From Sphingoaurantiacus capsulatus (GTDB lineage: Bacteria; Pseudomonadota; Alphaproteobacteria; Sphingomonadales; Sphingomonadaceae): DNA of 64,000 nucleotides. Where the stretch lies: assembly GCF_042648405.1 (NCBI RefSeq), contig NZ_JBHRXV010000011.1:844165-908164 (forward strand). The letters run 5' to 3'. A program made the translations under genes and the position numbers. Position 1 is the stretch's first letter. Every line of letters begins with the position of its first letter. This document shows, piece by piece, positions 43,248-52,487 of this stretch. Under the pieces are notes generated by a model that saw only the letters and a program-made list of their open reading frames with translations, did no database searches and was not told where the DNA came from.

Positions 43248-43704
43248 ATGGGCGACTGGATCGACGCGCTGCTGTTCACGCCCTGGGCGTGGTTCATCCT
43301 CGCGCTGCTGCTCGCCGCACTGGAGATCGCCGCACCGGGCGCCTTCATGATCTGGCTGGCCGGCGCCGCGTTCATCACCGGCGCCGCCACCCTGCTTCTG
43401 CCGATCGGCTGGGAGACGCAGCTGGTGATCTTCGCGGCGGCGTCGATCGGATCGGTGCTGAAAGGGCGGGGATATCTGCGCCGCAATCCGCCACGCTCGG
43501 CGGACGAGCTGCTCAACAACCGCGGCGCGCGGCTGATCGGCGAGGTGGTGACGGTCGTCGAGCCGATCGTCGACGGCCGGGGCCGCGTGCAGGTCGCCGA
43601 CAGCCCGTGGCTGGCGACCGGCCCCGACACGCCCGCCGGCGCGCGGGTGCGCATCCGCGCCGTGGAGGGCAGCCGGCTGCTCGTCGAGCCTTTGTCGGGA
43701 AATC

Positions 43705-43721
<17 letters not shown>
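43248..43721 (+). CDS. NfeD-family membrane protein
   Basis: This 157-residue short NfeD protein has two or three membrane helices (WAWFILALLLAALEIAAPGA and the next stretch to ILLPIGWETQLVIFAAASIG), then a small OB-fold domain near residues 85-155 (GRVQVADSPWLATGPDTPAG). It normally works with the SPFH partner upstream. The last 17 bases, including the TAA, lie inside the 3' end of rnpB on the opposite strand, a convergent overlap. Confidence 0.9.
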
Positions 43722-44084
<363 letters not shown>

Positions 44085-44123
44085 GGGGGCGGTATACGGC
44101 TTTATTTCAGCAATGCGAAGCCT

Positions 44124-44819
44124 TCAGCTTTCGGCGGGCTTCGCGGCACGTTCTTCGTTGATCAGAAGACTGAGCAGGATCGCTCGCGTCTCGCCGTCGA
44201 TGACGCCGTCGATGGTGGCCGGGCGGAAGCGGCGCTGGAAGGCGCGGACGGCGGCGGGGCCGTCGGTCACGTCATAGCCGAAGCGGTTCAAGGCCTGCAG
44301 CGTGCCGCCGTCGGTCCAGTGCGGATCGGCGATCGGCTTGACCGGGCCGTAGGCAAGGCCGTGCTTCGCGAGCAGCGGCCAGTCGAACAGCTCGCCGGGG
44401 TCCTGCTTGCGAGCCGGCGCGATGTCCGAATGGCCGACGACCATCGCCGGCTTCACGCCGTGGCGTTTCGCGATCTCGGCGGTCAGCTGCAGCACCGCGG
44501 CCATCTGCGGCGTGGCAAAGGGGATATAGCCAAACTCGTGGCCGGGATTGACGATCTCGATGCCGACGCTCGCCGCGTTCACGTTGGTGATGCCGCGCCA
44601 GTAGGATTTGCCGGCGTGCCAGGCACGGCGGCTTTCATCGACGAGGCGCATCACCGTGCCGTCCTCGGCGACCATGTAGTGCGACGACACCTTGGCCTCG
44701 GCGTCGGTCAGCCGTTGCAGCGCCGCGGCGGCGCTTTCCATGCCGGTATAGTGGAGCACGATCATCGTGACCGGCGTGCGGTTCCGATCGTCATGGTTGG
44801 GCGACGGACAGTCGATCAT
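44124..44819 (-). CDS. N-acetylmuramoyl-L-alanine amidase (AmiD type)
   Basis: This 231-residue zinc amidase cuts the bond between muramic acid and the first alanine of the stem peptide. The catalytic domain has His in MIVLHYTGMESAA, NAASVGIEIVNPGHEFGYIP and VVGHSDIAPARKQDPGELFD (His and Asp ligand). A C-terminal peptidoglycan-binding domain contains ALNRFGYDVTDGPAAVRAFQ. No signal peptide is visible, so it may act on recycled anhydromuropeptides or be exported by another route. It overlaps the EamA gene by ATGA (44816-44819). rnpB starts 40 bases downstream. Confidence 0.9.
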   Translation of the reverse strand: MIDCPSPNHDDRNRTPVTMIVLHYTGMESAAAALQRLTDAEAKVSSHYMVAEDGTVMRLVDESRRAWHAGKSYWRGITNVNAASVGIEIVNPGHEFGYIPFATPQMAAVLQLTAEIAKRHGVKPAMVVGHSDIAPARKQDPGELFDWPLLAKHGLAYGPVKPIADPHWTDGGTLQALNRFGYDVTDGPAAVRAFQRRFRPATIDGVIDGETRAILLSLLINEERAAKPAES

Positions 44820-45691
44820 TGGCCTTCCCGCACCTGTGCCCGCGCCGTGCGCAGCGTGACGATCGACACGCCGACCAGCGCCACCAGGCCGCCCGCCAGC
44901 AATTGCGGCGTGATCGGGGTGTCGAGGAGCATGACGCCGAGCGCGACGGTAAGCAACGGCGTCGGCAGGGTCAGCGGCGCGATCACCGACACGGGGTGCT
45001 TCTGCAACAGCCACGACATGCCGGCATGGCCGATCACCGACGCGCCGATCGCCGAATAGGCGAGCCAGCCGACGGTGCCGAGGCGGATGTCGCCGACCCT
45101 GGCCAGCGAGCCGGGCTCGAAGATCAGCGAGGCGCCCGCGAGCAACGGCAGGCTGATGAGCGCCAGCCAGGCATGGATGTTGAGCGGATGCACGCCCTTC
45201 AGCTTGCGCATGAGGAGCGAGCTGATCGCGTAGAGGAAGGTCGCGATCACGGTGAGGATGATCCCCAGCCATTCGTGCACGAGCGTCGGATCGAAGCCGA
45301 GGATGACGACGCCGAGGAAGGACAGGGTCACGCCGAGGATTCGCGGCCAGCGGATGCGCTCCTTCAGGAAGATCACCGCGAGGATCAGGCTGAACGGCAC
45401 GCTGAGCTGGCCGACGATGGCAAGCGCCGAGACATTCTCGGTGATCGCGATGCTGACGCCGCCGATGCCGAAATAGAGCGCGCCGCCGAACAGGCCGGTG
45501 AGCAGGATCGTCGTCATGCGCCCCGGCAGCCAGCGCAGCCACGGCGCGCAGACCATCAGCACGATCGCATAGCGCAGGAACACCGCGACCAGCGGCGACA
45601 CCTCGTCCATCGCATATTTGATGGCGATCATGTTGAACGCCCAGACGATGTCGATGAGCGCGATCAGCGCAAAGTGCGCCGGCGGGATCAC
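44816..45691 (-). CDS. EamA-family (DMT) transporter
   Basis: This 291-residue inner-membrane protein has about ten hydrophobic helices in two repeated EamA halves. Examples are YAIVLMVCAPWLRWL, the LGVTLSFLGVVILGFDPTLV block, and APLTLPTPLLTVALGVMLLD in the second half. The motif SVPFSLILAVIFLKERIRWP is typical. The substrate (amino acid or metabolite export) cannot be read from sequence. It is coupled to the DnaJ-domain gene upstream (ATGA at 45688-45691) and to the amidase downstream. Confidence 0.9.
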   Translation of the reverse strand: MIPPAHFALIALIDIVWAFNMIAIKYAMDEVSPLVAVFLRYAIVLMVCAPWLRWLPGRMTTILLTGLFGGALYFGIGGVSIAITENVSALAIVGQLSVPFSLILAVIFLKERIRWPRILGVTLSFLGVVILGFDPTLVHEWLGIILTVIATFLYAISSLLMRKLKGVHPLNIHAWLALISLPLLAGASLIFEPGSLARVGDIRLGTVGWLAYSAIGASVIGHAGMSWLLQKHPVSVIAPLTLPTPLLTVALGVMLLDTPITPQLLAGGLVALVGVSIVTLRTARAQVREGQ

Positions 45692-46395
45692 GCCTTCATG
45701 ATCCGCGCATAGGCGGTGTTGATCGCCGCCATGCGATGCTCGGCGACGCGGATGAACTCGGGCGGCGTGCCGTCCGCCATGTGACGGTCGGGGTGATAGG
45801 CCTTCACCAGCGCGCGATAGGCGGCGCGCACCTGTTCGGGCGACGCGCCGGGCTCGACGCCGAGGATGACATAGGGGTCATCCTCCGACGGCGCGATGTG
45901 CCGTGCCTTGATGCGGGCATATTCGGCCGGCGCGAAGCCGAAGCGGGTGGCGACCTGGTCGAGATAATTGACCTCCTCCGGGTGGACGCCGTCGGTGACC
46001 GCGATCAGCATCAGCGCTTCGAGCAGATCCTCGAGCACCGGCGACCCCTCGCCCAGCAGTTTCGCCGCCTGATCGGCATAGGCCTCGAACCCCGCCGTCG
46101 AGCCCTGCGCCATCCGGTAGAATCGCTCGGCGTTGCCGCGCTCCGCCTCGGGCACGCGAAACAGGCGCTGGAAGGTCGCGAACTCCTCGGTGGAGGCATA
46201 GCCGTCGGCGCGCGCCATCTTCGCGGCGAGCGCGATGGCGGCGATGGTGAAGGCGACCTGGCGGCGGCGCTGGTTCTTCTCGCGCCGCGCGGCGCTCGGG
46301 GTGCGGCGCGCCACGAGTCCGCGCATCAGCGCGCCCAGAGGGCCGCCGACCGCGACGCCGGTCGCGCCGGTCAGGAGCATGTGCCAGATCGACAT
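45688..46395 (-). CDS. TerB/DjlA-like protein with C-terminal J domain
   Basis: This 235-residue protein has an N-terminal region with a possible membrane segment (residues about 4-30, WHMLLTGATGVAVGGPLGAL). A TerB-like helical domain follows (FTIAAIALAAKMARADGYAS onward). The C-terminal J domain (about 170-235) has DPYVILGVEPGASPEQVRAA and the HPD motif in YHPDRHMADG, which stimulates DnaK. ATG 46395 has AAGGA seven bases upstream; longer starts lack support. It leads the operon with the EamA and amidase genes. Confidence 0.85.
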   Translation of the reverse strand: MSIWHMLLTGATGVAVGGPLGALMRGLVARRTPSAARREKNQRRRQVAFTIAAIALAAKMARADGYASTEEFATFQRLFRVPEAERGNAERFYRMAQGSTAGFEAYADQAAKLLGEGSPVLEDLLEALMLIAVTDGVHPEEVNYLDQVATRFGFAPAEYARIKARHIAPSEDDPYVILGVEPGASPEQVRAAYRALVKAYHPDRHMADGTPPEFIRVAEHRMAAINTAYARIMKA

Positions 46396-46468
46396 CGAAT
46401 ATCCTTGCCGGTGCGCCTGATAGGCGATTTCTTGGGGCGGCACATCGTTCATTTTGGAAAGGGCAGCC

Positions 46469-47122
46469 ATGCCGAGCGTCATCATCGTCGGAGCCAGCCG
46501 CGGCCTCGGGCTCGAATTCGTCCGCCAGTATCGCGCCGACGGCTGGGACGTTCACGCCTCGGTACGCAGCGAGGAGGATGCCGCCGCGCCGCGCGAACTG
46601 GGTGCCACGACCCACATCGCAGACATCACCGACGAGGCGTCGCTGAAGGCAATGGCGGGCGCGATCGGCGGCCCGGTCGACGTGATGGTCATCAACGCCG
46701 GCGTTGGCTCACGCGAGGTCAAGCTCGACGAGGTCGACGCCGCCGAATGGACGCGGGTGATGACGGTCAACGCGCTCGGGCCGCTGCTCGTCGCGCGCGC
46801 CATCGGCCCGAAAGTGAAGGACGGCGGCACCATCGCCGCGCTCAGCTCGATCATGGGCTCGATCGCCGAAAGCGGCGGTGGCGCGTGGAGCTATCGCATG
46901 TCGAAGGCCGCGCTCAACATGGGCCTGTCCAACCTCGCGCTGGAACTGAAGGGCCGCGGGATCAAGGTCGTGACCCTGCATCCGGGCTGGGTGAAGACCG
47001 ACATGGGCGGCGAACAGGCACCGCTCGAAGCGCCGGAATCGATCGAAGGGATGCGCAAGGTCATCGCGAGCGGCAGCGGCGGGGCCATGCGCGACTACAG
47101 CGGCAAGGAAATCGCCTGGTAG
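46469..47122 (+). CDS. Short-chain dehydrogenase/reductase
   Basis: This 217-residue Rossmann-fold oxidoreductase has the cofactor site GASRGLGLEFVRQY, VMVINAGVG (NAG motif), Ser in ALSSIMGS, and Tyr-x3-Lys in YRMSKAALNMGL. The length is typical of classical SDRs with a short C-terminal part. The substrate is unknown. ATG 46469 has a GGAAAGGG site; a start 15 bases upstream is less supported. It is divergent from the DnaJ-domain gene. Its stop abuts the cheR stop. Confidence 0.9.
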   Translation: MPSVIIVGASRGLGLEFVRQYRADGWDVHASVRSEEDAAAPRELGATTHIADITDEASLKAMAGAIGGPVDVMVINAGVGSREVKLDEVDAAEWTRVMTVNALGPLLVARAIGPKVKDGGTIAALSSIMGSIAESGGGAWSYRMSKAALNMGLSNLALELKGRGIKVVTLHPGWVKTDMGGEQAPLEAPESIEGMRKVIASGSGGAMRDYSGKEIAW

Positions 47123-47962
47123 CTACGCTGCCCGCCGTGGCTCGGTCGCGTCGATGCGATAGAGGCCGCGGTTCTCCCAGTCGGGGCGGAAGGCGCTGTC
47201 GAGGCCGAGAACGGTTTCCGCCGCGCCGAGCAGCAGGCAGCCGTCCTCGGGCATCTGCTTCCTGATCCGCGCGAGGATGTCCGACCGCGTCGGCAGGTCG
47301 AAATACATCAGCACGTTGCGGCAGAGCACGACGTCGAAGCGGCCGAGGTGCGCGAAGGGGTGGCAGAGATTCGCCTGGCGGAAGCGCACGCGTTGGCGCA
47401 CGTCGCGGGCCAGCCGCCATTGCTCGCCCTCCTTGTCGAAATGGCGGACCAACGACTGGATCGGCAGGCCGCGCTGCACCTCGAACTGCGAGTAGAGGCC
47501 GTTTTCGGCGCGATCGAGCGCGCGGCGCGACAGGTCGGTGGCAACGATCTCGATCCGCCAGCCGGCCCAGGCGGCGGCGTCATCGGCGAACATCATCGCG
47601 ATCGAATAGGGCTCCTGACCCGTCGAGGCGGCGGCGCACCAGATGCGGAGCGTCTTCAGGGACTGCCGCGTCTGCCGCAGTTCGGGCAGCACGGTGCGGC
47701 GGAGGAGGTCGAAGGGTGCGGTGTCGCGGTAGAAGAAGGTCTCGTTGTTGAGCATCGCCTCGACCGCCTCGGCGGCGAGCGTCTCGCTGCCGGCGCGGGT
47801 TAGCGCGACCGCGAGATCATCGACACCGCGCAGGCCTGCGCGGGTGGCGACGGGCAGCAGGCGGCTTTCGAGGAAATAGCTTTTCTCGCGGCCGAGCACG
47901 ACGCCGGCACGGCTCTGCAACATGCCCGACAGGATGTGAAACGCCCCCTCCGCGATGCTCAT
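47123..47962 (-). CDS. cheR: Chemotaxis protein methyltransferase CheR
   Basis: This 279-residue SAM-dependent enzyme methylates glutamates of chemoreceptors. The N-terminal helical domain (residues 1-75) precedes the Rossmann-like domain with IWCAAASTGQEPYSIAMMFA (SAM loop), EIVATDLSRRALDRAENGLY and FDVVLCRNVLMYFDL (conserved Asn-containing block). ATG 47962 overlaps the cheB stop by ATGA. It is the last gene of the minus-strand chemotaxis operon. No receptor gene is in the window. Confidence 0.95.
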   Translation of the reverse strand: MSIAEGAFHILSGMLQSRAGVVLGREKSYFLESRLLPVATRAGLRGVDDLAVALTRAGSETLAAEAVEAMLNNETFFYRDTAPFDLLRRTVLPELRQTRQSLKTLRIWCAAASTGQEPYSIAMMFADDAAAWAGWRIEIVATDLSRRALDRAENGLYSQFEVQRGLPIQSLVRHFDKEGEQWRLARDVRQRVRFRQANLCHPFAHLGRFDVVLCRNVLMYFDLPTRSDILARIRKQMPEDGCLLLGAAETVLGLDSAFRPDWENRGLYRIDATEPRRAA

Positions 47963-49086
47963 CGGGCGGCCTTGAGCTTCTGCCCGATGAAGGCGGCGAT
48001 GTCGTCGAGCGGCAGCACTTCGGCGGCCAATCCGGCGCGCACCACCGATCCGGGCATGCCCCACACCACCGAGCTTGTCTGGTCCTGCGCGACGAGCGTG
48101 CCGCCGGCGCGGACCAGCTCGCGCGCGCCCTCCAGCCCGTCGCTGCCCATGCCGGTCAGCATGATGCCGAGCGCACCGTCGCCGTAGAGGCGCGCGGCGC
48201 TGCGCATCAGCGGGTTGACCGAGGGGCGGCAAAAATTCTCCGGCTCCTCGTCGCTGACGATCAGGCGGACATGATCGGGACTGCCCGCAAGGCTCAGGTG
48301 ACGGCCGCCGGGGGCGATGTAGACGTGGCCGGGCTGCGCTGGCATCCCGTCCTCCGCCTCGTGCGCCGGCCGCCGGCCGTGGCGGGCGAGATGGTCGGCG
48401 AGGATGGTCGTGAAGGTCGGCGGCATGTGTTGCGTGACGAAGATCGGGACATCGACGTCGCGCGGCAGCAGCTCGACCAGCCGGAACAGCGCGTTGGGGC
48501 CGCCGGTCGAGGCGCCGATGACGATGGCGCGCGGGCGCTGCGTCGAGGGCGCGGCGCGGTTAAGCGTCGGCTCGGGCGTGCCCGGCGGCAGCGTCGGCAC
48601 CTCGGGGGCGGGCGCGCCGGGCCGGCGGCGGGCGACGGCGCCCAATGCGCGAACCTTGGCGGCGAGCTCGGTGCGGAAATCATTGCCGGTGCCGAGCGCC
48701 CAGCCGGCGCGCGGCTTGCCGATCGCGTCGGCGGCGCCGAGGCGGAGCGCCTGCAACGTGACGCTGGCGCCATGCTGCGACAGCGTCGAGGCCATCAGCA
48801 CCTGCAGCCCCGGCTGCGCGGCGAGCAGGCGCGGCAGCGCGGTCAGGCCATCGACCTCGGGCATCTCGATGTCGAGCACCACCACCTCGACGCGGTGGAC
48901 GGCGAGCGCCTCGACCGCGGCACGGCCGTTGGCGGCGGTGGCGACGACCTGCCCCGCCCCGTTTTCCTCGATCCAGCGCGTCATCAGCGCGCGGCTGACG
49001 CTCGAATCATCGACGAGCATCACGCGCGCGGGCCCGGCCGCCGGAGCGGCGGGGCGAGGCGTGCTGGCCAGTCCCGATGCGGACAT
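47959..49086 (-). CDS. cheB: Chemotaxis response regulator methylesterase CheB
   Basis: This 375-residue protein removes methyl or amide groups from chemoreceptors when phosphorylated by CheA. An N-terminal receiver domain has phospho-Asp in VVVLDIEMPEVDG. The C-terminal methylesterase domain has Ser in VIGASTGGPNALF, His in FVTQHMPPTFT and Asp in MLTGMGSDGLEGA (catalytic triad). A disordered proline-rich linker (PAPEVPTLPPGTPEPTLN) lies between. It overlaps cheR (ATGA) and sits 20 bases after cheY. Confidence 0.95.
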   Translation of the reverse strand: MSASGLASTPRPAAPAAGPARVMLVDDSSVSRALMTRWIEENGAGQVVATAANGRAAVEALAVHRVEVVVLDIEMPEVDGLTALPRLLAAQPGLQVLMASTLSQHGASVTLQALRLGAADAIGKPRAGWALGTGNDFRTELAAKVRALGAVARRRPGAPAPEVPTLPPGTPEPTLNRAAPSTQRPRAIVIGASTGGPNALFRLVELLPRDVDVPIFVTQHMPPTFTTILADHLARHGRRPAHEAEDGMPAQPGHVYIAPGGRHLSLAGSPDHVRLIVSDEEPENFCRPSVNPLMRSAARLYGDGALGIMLTGMGSDGLEGARELVRAGGTLVAQDQTSSVVWGMPGSVVRAGLAAEVLPLDDIAAFIGQKLKAAR

Positions 49087-49106
49087 GGCGACTATCCTGT
49101 CAGACG

Positions 49107-49472
49107 TTAGACGAGGCCGACCTGGGCGAACTTCGCCTCGATGATCTCCCGGTCGAACGGTTTCATGATGTACTCGTCGGCGCCCGCCTCGATGGCGGCG
49201 CGGATGTGCGCCATGTCGTTCTCGGTGGTGCAGAACACCACGACCGGGCGCTTGGCGAGCGGCTGATCGCGGAGCGCGTCGAGGAAGTCCATGCCGTTCA
49301 TCACCGGCATGTTCCAGTCGAGCAGCACCACGTCGGGCGTCTCGCGCTGGCAGGCTTCGAGCGCCATGCGGCCGTCCTCCGCCTCGTCGATCTTGAACTG
49401 CATATCCTCGAGAATGCGCCGCGCCACTTTGCGGATCACCTTCGAATCATCGACGATCAAACAGGATTTCAT
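49107..49472 (-). CDS. cheY: Chemotaxis response regulator CheY
   Basis: This 121-residue single-domain receiver has Asp in LIVDDSKVIRKVARRIL, phospho-Asp in VVLLDWNMPVMNG, and Thr and Lys in VVFCTTENDMAHI and YIMKPFDREI. The phosphorylated form should bind the flagellar switch, although alphaproteobacteria often have several CheY types. ATG 49472 is preferred: AAGGGA lies at proper distance. The ATG two codons upstream is too close. It lies between cheW and cheB. Confidence 0.93.
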   Translation of the reverse strand: MKSCLIVDDSKVIRKVARRILEDMQFKIDEAEDGRMALEACQRETPDVVLLDWNMPVMNGMDFLDALRDQPLAKRPVVVFCTTENDMAHIRAAIEAGADEYIMKPFDREIIEAKFAQVGLV

Positions 49473-49544
49473 ACGCATTCCCTTGTCCGCGCCCGGGTGG
49501 CCGCGATCACAGCCTGCCCGGCAATGATTGAAACGAGGTAAAGA

Positions 49545-49979
49545 TCAGGCCGCTTTCGCCATGCCGCCGGCGAGCAGCCGGCCGATGTTGAGCGAGAGCA
49601 TCAGTTCGTCGAGCCGGTAGACGCCGTCGGTGACGGCGCGCCATGCGGGCGACAAGGTCGCCGGATGTGCCTCGAACCGGTCGGCGGCGACGCTGACGAC
49701 ATCGCCGACGGCATCGACCACCAGCGCATAGGGCTGGCCGTCCTGCTCGACGACGATGCCCATCGAGGGTGCGGCGGCATCGCGCGGCGGCAGGCCGAGG
49801 CTCTGGCGCACGTCGATCGCGGTGACGATGCGGCCGCGCAGGTTCATGACGCCTGCGACCATCGCCGGCGCGCGCGGCACGCGGGTGAGCACACCGAGAC
49901 GCAGCACGTCATGGACGAGCAGCACCGGGATGCCGAGAAGCTGACCGCCGAGGCGGACGGTTACGAAGTCGCCGCTCAT
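49545..49979 (-). CDS. cheW: Chemotaxis coupling protein CheW
   Basis: This 144-residue adaptor links CheA to chemoreceptors. A beta-barrel domain contains LGGQLLGIPVLLVHDVLRLG, then VMNLRGRIVTAIDVRQSLGL, a motif typical of CheW, and VVDAVGDVVSVAADRF. It overlaps the cheA stop by ATGA (49976-49979). Its start is immediately after a CheA that already carries its own CheW-like domain. The gap to cheY is 72 bases. Confidence 0.93.
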   Translation of the reverse strand: MSGDFVTVRLGGQLLGIPVLLVHDVLRLGVLTRVPRAPAMVAGVMNLRGRIVTAIDVRQSLGLPPRDAAAPSMGIVVEQDGQPYALVVDAVGDVVSVAADRFEAHPATLSPAWRAVTDGVYRLDELMLSLNIGRLLAGGMAKAA

Positions 49980-52426
49980 GCCGCCACCTTCGAAAGCTGC
50001 CGCTCCAGCAGCGAGAGCAGGGAGACGCGGTCGAACTTCGGCACATAATCGTCGAAGCCCGCGTCGCGGCCACGCGCCTGCGCGTCGTCGCTGACCAGCG
50101 ACGAGAGCGCGATCATCGGCGTCGCCGCCCACTCGCCGCCCGACTTCACCGCCTTGGCGAGGTCGACGCCCGACTGGCCCGGCATCTCGATGTCGGAGAG
50201 GATGAGGTCGTAGCGCCGCCCCGCCTCGCGCAGCCGCAGCGCTTCTTCGGCGCTGGCGGCGGTGGTGACGTCGTAGCCGGCGGCCGACAGCAGCGGGCGC
50301 AGCATGTTGCGGAAGAAGGCGCTGTCGTCGACGATCAGCACCGTGGCGCGCCCTGCCGACGCCGTCGTGCGGACGACCGGGCGCAGGCCCGCATTCAGAT
50401 AATGGCCGATGTCGAGCACCTCGGTGACTCGCCCGCCGATGACGGCGCTGCCGAGCCGGCCACCGACCTCGCCCGACAGGCTGATGTCGACGACGTCCTC
50501 GACGATATCGATCACCGCATCGACCGCCAGCGCGATGGCGCGGGCGCCGTCGTTGAACACCAGCATCGGCTGACGACCCGACGGCTTGAGGCTGGCGCCC
50601 TCGTCGACGGTGACGATCGGCATGACCTCGCCGCGATACTGGACGACCGGACGGTCCTCGCTCCATTCGATGGTCTCAACGGCGATTTCCTCGAGGCGCG
50701 ACACCAGCGACAGCGGCACCGCCTTCGGATGCGGCGAGCCGGCGCGGAAGACGAGCATCGCGTCGCGCTCGGCGGCGGTGTCCTCGACAACCTCCTCCTC
50801 GGCCTCGACCCGCGCATCGCGGTCGCCGGCGTCGGTGCCGAGCGCGGCGATGCCGTTGACGTCGAGGATCATGATGACGCGGCCGTCGCCGAGGATGGCG
50901 TTGCCCGAATAAACCGGCACGCCGCTCAGCAGCGGTGCCACCGGCTTCACCACGATTTCCTCGGTATCGTGCACATCATCGACGACGAGGCCAAAGCTGA
51001 AGCTGCCCGCTTGCGCGACGACGACATAACTTTCCTCGGAATCGCTTTCCGGCAGGCCGAGCAGGCGCGCGAGGCTGACGACGGGGAGCAGCCGGTCGCG
51101 CAGGCGCAGCACCTGTGCGTCGTGAAGCGTCTCGATCCGGTTCTCGCCCTCGCTGCCGGCCCCGACCAGCTCGCGCACCGCGATCTGCGGGACGGCGAAG
51201 CGCTCGCCGCCGGCCGCGACGATCAGCGCCGGGATGATGGCGAGCGTCAGCGGAACGCGCATGGTGAAGCGGGTGCCGCGGCCGGGGGTCGAATCCACCT
51301 CGACGGTGCCACCGATCTTTTCGATGTTCGATTTGACGACGTCCATGCCGACGCCGCGGCCCGACACGGCCGTCACCTGCTCGGCGGTGGACAACCCGGC
51401 GTGGAACATCAGCTTGGCGGCCTGCGCGTTGGTCAGTTCTGCGGCGTCGCGTTCGCGCAACAGGCCGGCGTCAATCGCCTTCGCCTTCAGCCGGTCGAGG
51501 TTAAGGCCGCGGCCATCGTCCGACAGCTCGATGACGATGTGGCCGCCCTCCTGATGGGCGTTGAGGCGCAGCCGCCCGACTTCGCGCTTGCCGGCGGCGG
51601 CGCGGCTGCGCGGGTCCTCCAGCCCATGGTCGCAGGCGTTGCGCACCATGTGGGCGAGCGGGTCCTTGATCAGTTCGAGCAGCTGGCGGTCGAGCTCGGT
51701 CTCGCCACCGTGCATCTCCAGCTCGATCTTCTTGCCAAGTTCGAGCGACAAGTTTCGCACCATGCGCGGCAGCGCGGCCCAGGCGTTGCTGACCGGCTGC
51801 ATGCGGGTGCGCATGACGCCGTCCTGAATTTCCGAAACGCATTGCGACAGCCGCTGCAGCGCCACCGCATAGGCGTCGCCCTCGCCGGCACGCCGCGCGA
51901 TCTGGAGGAGCTGGTTGCGGGTCAGCACCAGCTCCGACACCGTCGTCATCAATTGTTCGAGCAGATCGACCGAGACGCGGATGCTCTGCGGCGCGCGGGC
52001 GGCTTCGGCCTCCGGCGCGGCGGCGACCGCCGGGACGCCCGGCGCCGCTTCGCCCGCCGCAACACGTTCCAGCCGGGCGATCAGGCCCGCGTCGTCGCCT
52101 TCGGGCTCCTTCCCCGTCGATTCGAGCACGCGCAGGATCGCCTTGATGCCGTCGAGCGAGGCCAGCACTTCGGAGACGACATGTGCCGACACCGTCAGCT
52201 TGCCGTCGCGGACGCGGCCAAGGACGGTCTCGCCGGCATGGGCCAGAGCTTCGAGCCGCGGCAGGTTGAGGAAGCCGCACGTCCCCTTGATGGTGTGGAC
52301 GAGGCGGAAGATGTTATCGAGCATCGCGCGGTCGGTGGGATTGCGTTCCCAGCGCACGATCTCGTTATCGACGACACCGATGTTCTCGGCGGTCTCGGTC
52401 AGGAAATCGACCAGCAGTTCGTCCAT
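49976..52426 (-). CDS. cheA: Hybrid chemotaxis histidine kinase CheA (HPt, kinase, two CheW-like domains, receiver)
   Basis: This 816-residue protein has domains in order. HPt has the phosphorylation site His44 in FRLVHTIKGTCGF (residues about 1-105). A short alanine-rich linker (about 105-145) replaces the usual CheY-binding P2 domain. The dimerisation helices follow (VSVDLLEQLMTTVSELVLTR). The ATPase has N-box MVRNACDHGLEDPRSRAAAG, DDGRGLNLDRL and GRGVGMDVVKSN. A CheW-like domain (about 390-520) and a second CheW-like domain (about 545-680) are followed by a receiver (about 690-816, phospho-Asp in LILSDIEMPGQSG). The arrangement resembles CheA proteins of other sphingomonads and lacks classical P2. 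Confidence 0.93.
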   Translation of the reverse strand: MDELLVDFLTETAENIGVVDNEIVRWERNPTDRAMLDNIFRLVHTIKGTCGFLNLPRLEALAHAGETVLGRVRDGKLTVSAHVVSEVLASLDGIKAILRVLESTGKEPEGDDAGLIARLERVAAGEAAPGVPAVAAAPEAEAARAPQSIRVSVDLLEQLMTTVSELVLTRNQLLQIARRAGEGDAYAVALQRLSQCVSEIQDGVMRTRMQPVSNAWAALPRMVRNLSLELGKKIELEMHGGETELDRQLLELIKDPLAHMVRNACDHGLEDPRSRAAAGKREVGRLRLNAHQEGGHIVIELSDDGRGLNLDRLKAKAIDAGLLRERDAAELTNAQAAKLMFHAGLSTAEQVTAVSGRGVGMDVVKSNIEKIGGTVEVDSTPGRGTRFTMRVPLTLAIIPALIVAAGGERFAVPQIAVRELVGAGSEGENRIETLHDAQVLRLRDRLLPVVSLARLLGLPESDSEESYVVVAQAGSFSFGLVVDDVHDTEEIVVKPVAPLLSGVPVYSGNAILGDGRVIMILDVNGIAALGTDAGDRDARVEAEEEVVEDTAAERDAMLVFRAGSPHPKAVPLSLVSRLEEIAVETIEWSEDRPVVQYRGEVMPIVTVDEGASLKPSGRQPMLVFNDGARAIALAVDAVIDIVEDVVDISLSGEVGGRLGSAVIGGRVTEVLDIGHYLNAGLRPVVRTTASAGRATVLIVDDSAFFRNMLRPLLSAAGYDVTTAASAEEALRLREAGRRYDLILSDIEMPGQSGVDLAKAVKSGGEWAATPMIALSSLVSDDAQARGRDAGFDDYVPKFDRVSLLSLLERQLSKVAA

Positions 52427-52487
52427 GGTCCCCGGCTTCTTTCCGCGAATGCGCGGGGACCTTGGGGGCGGAATGGTTAAGGCGCTG

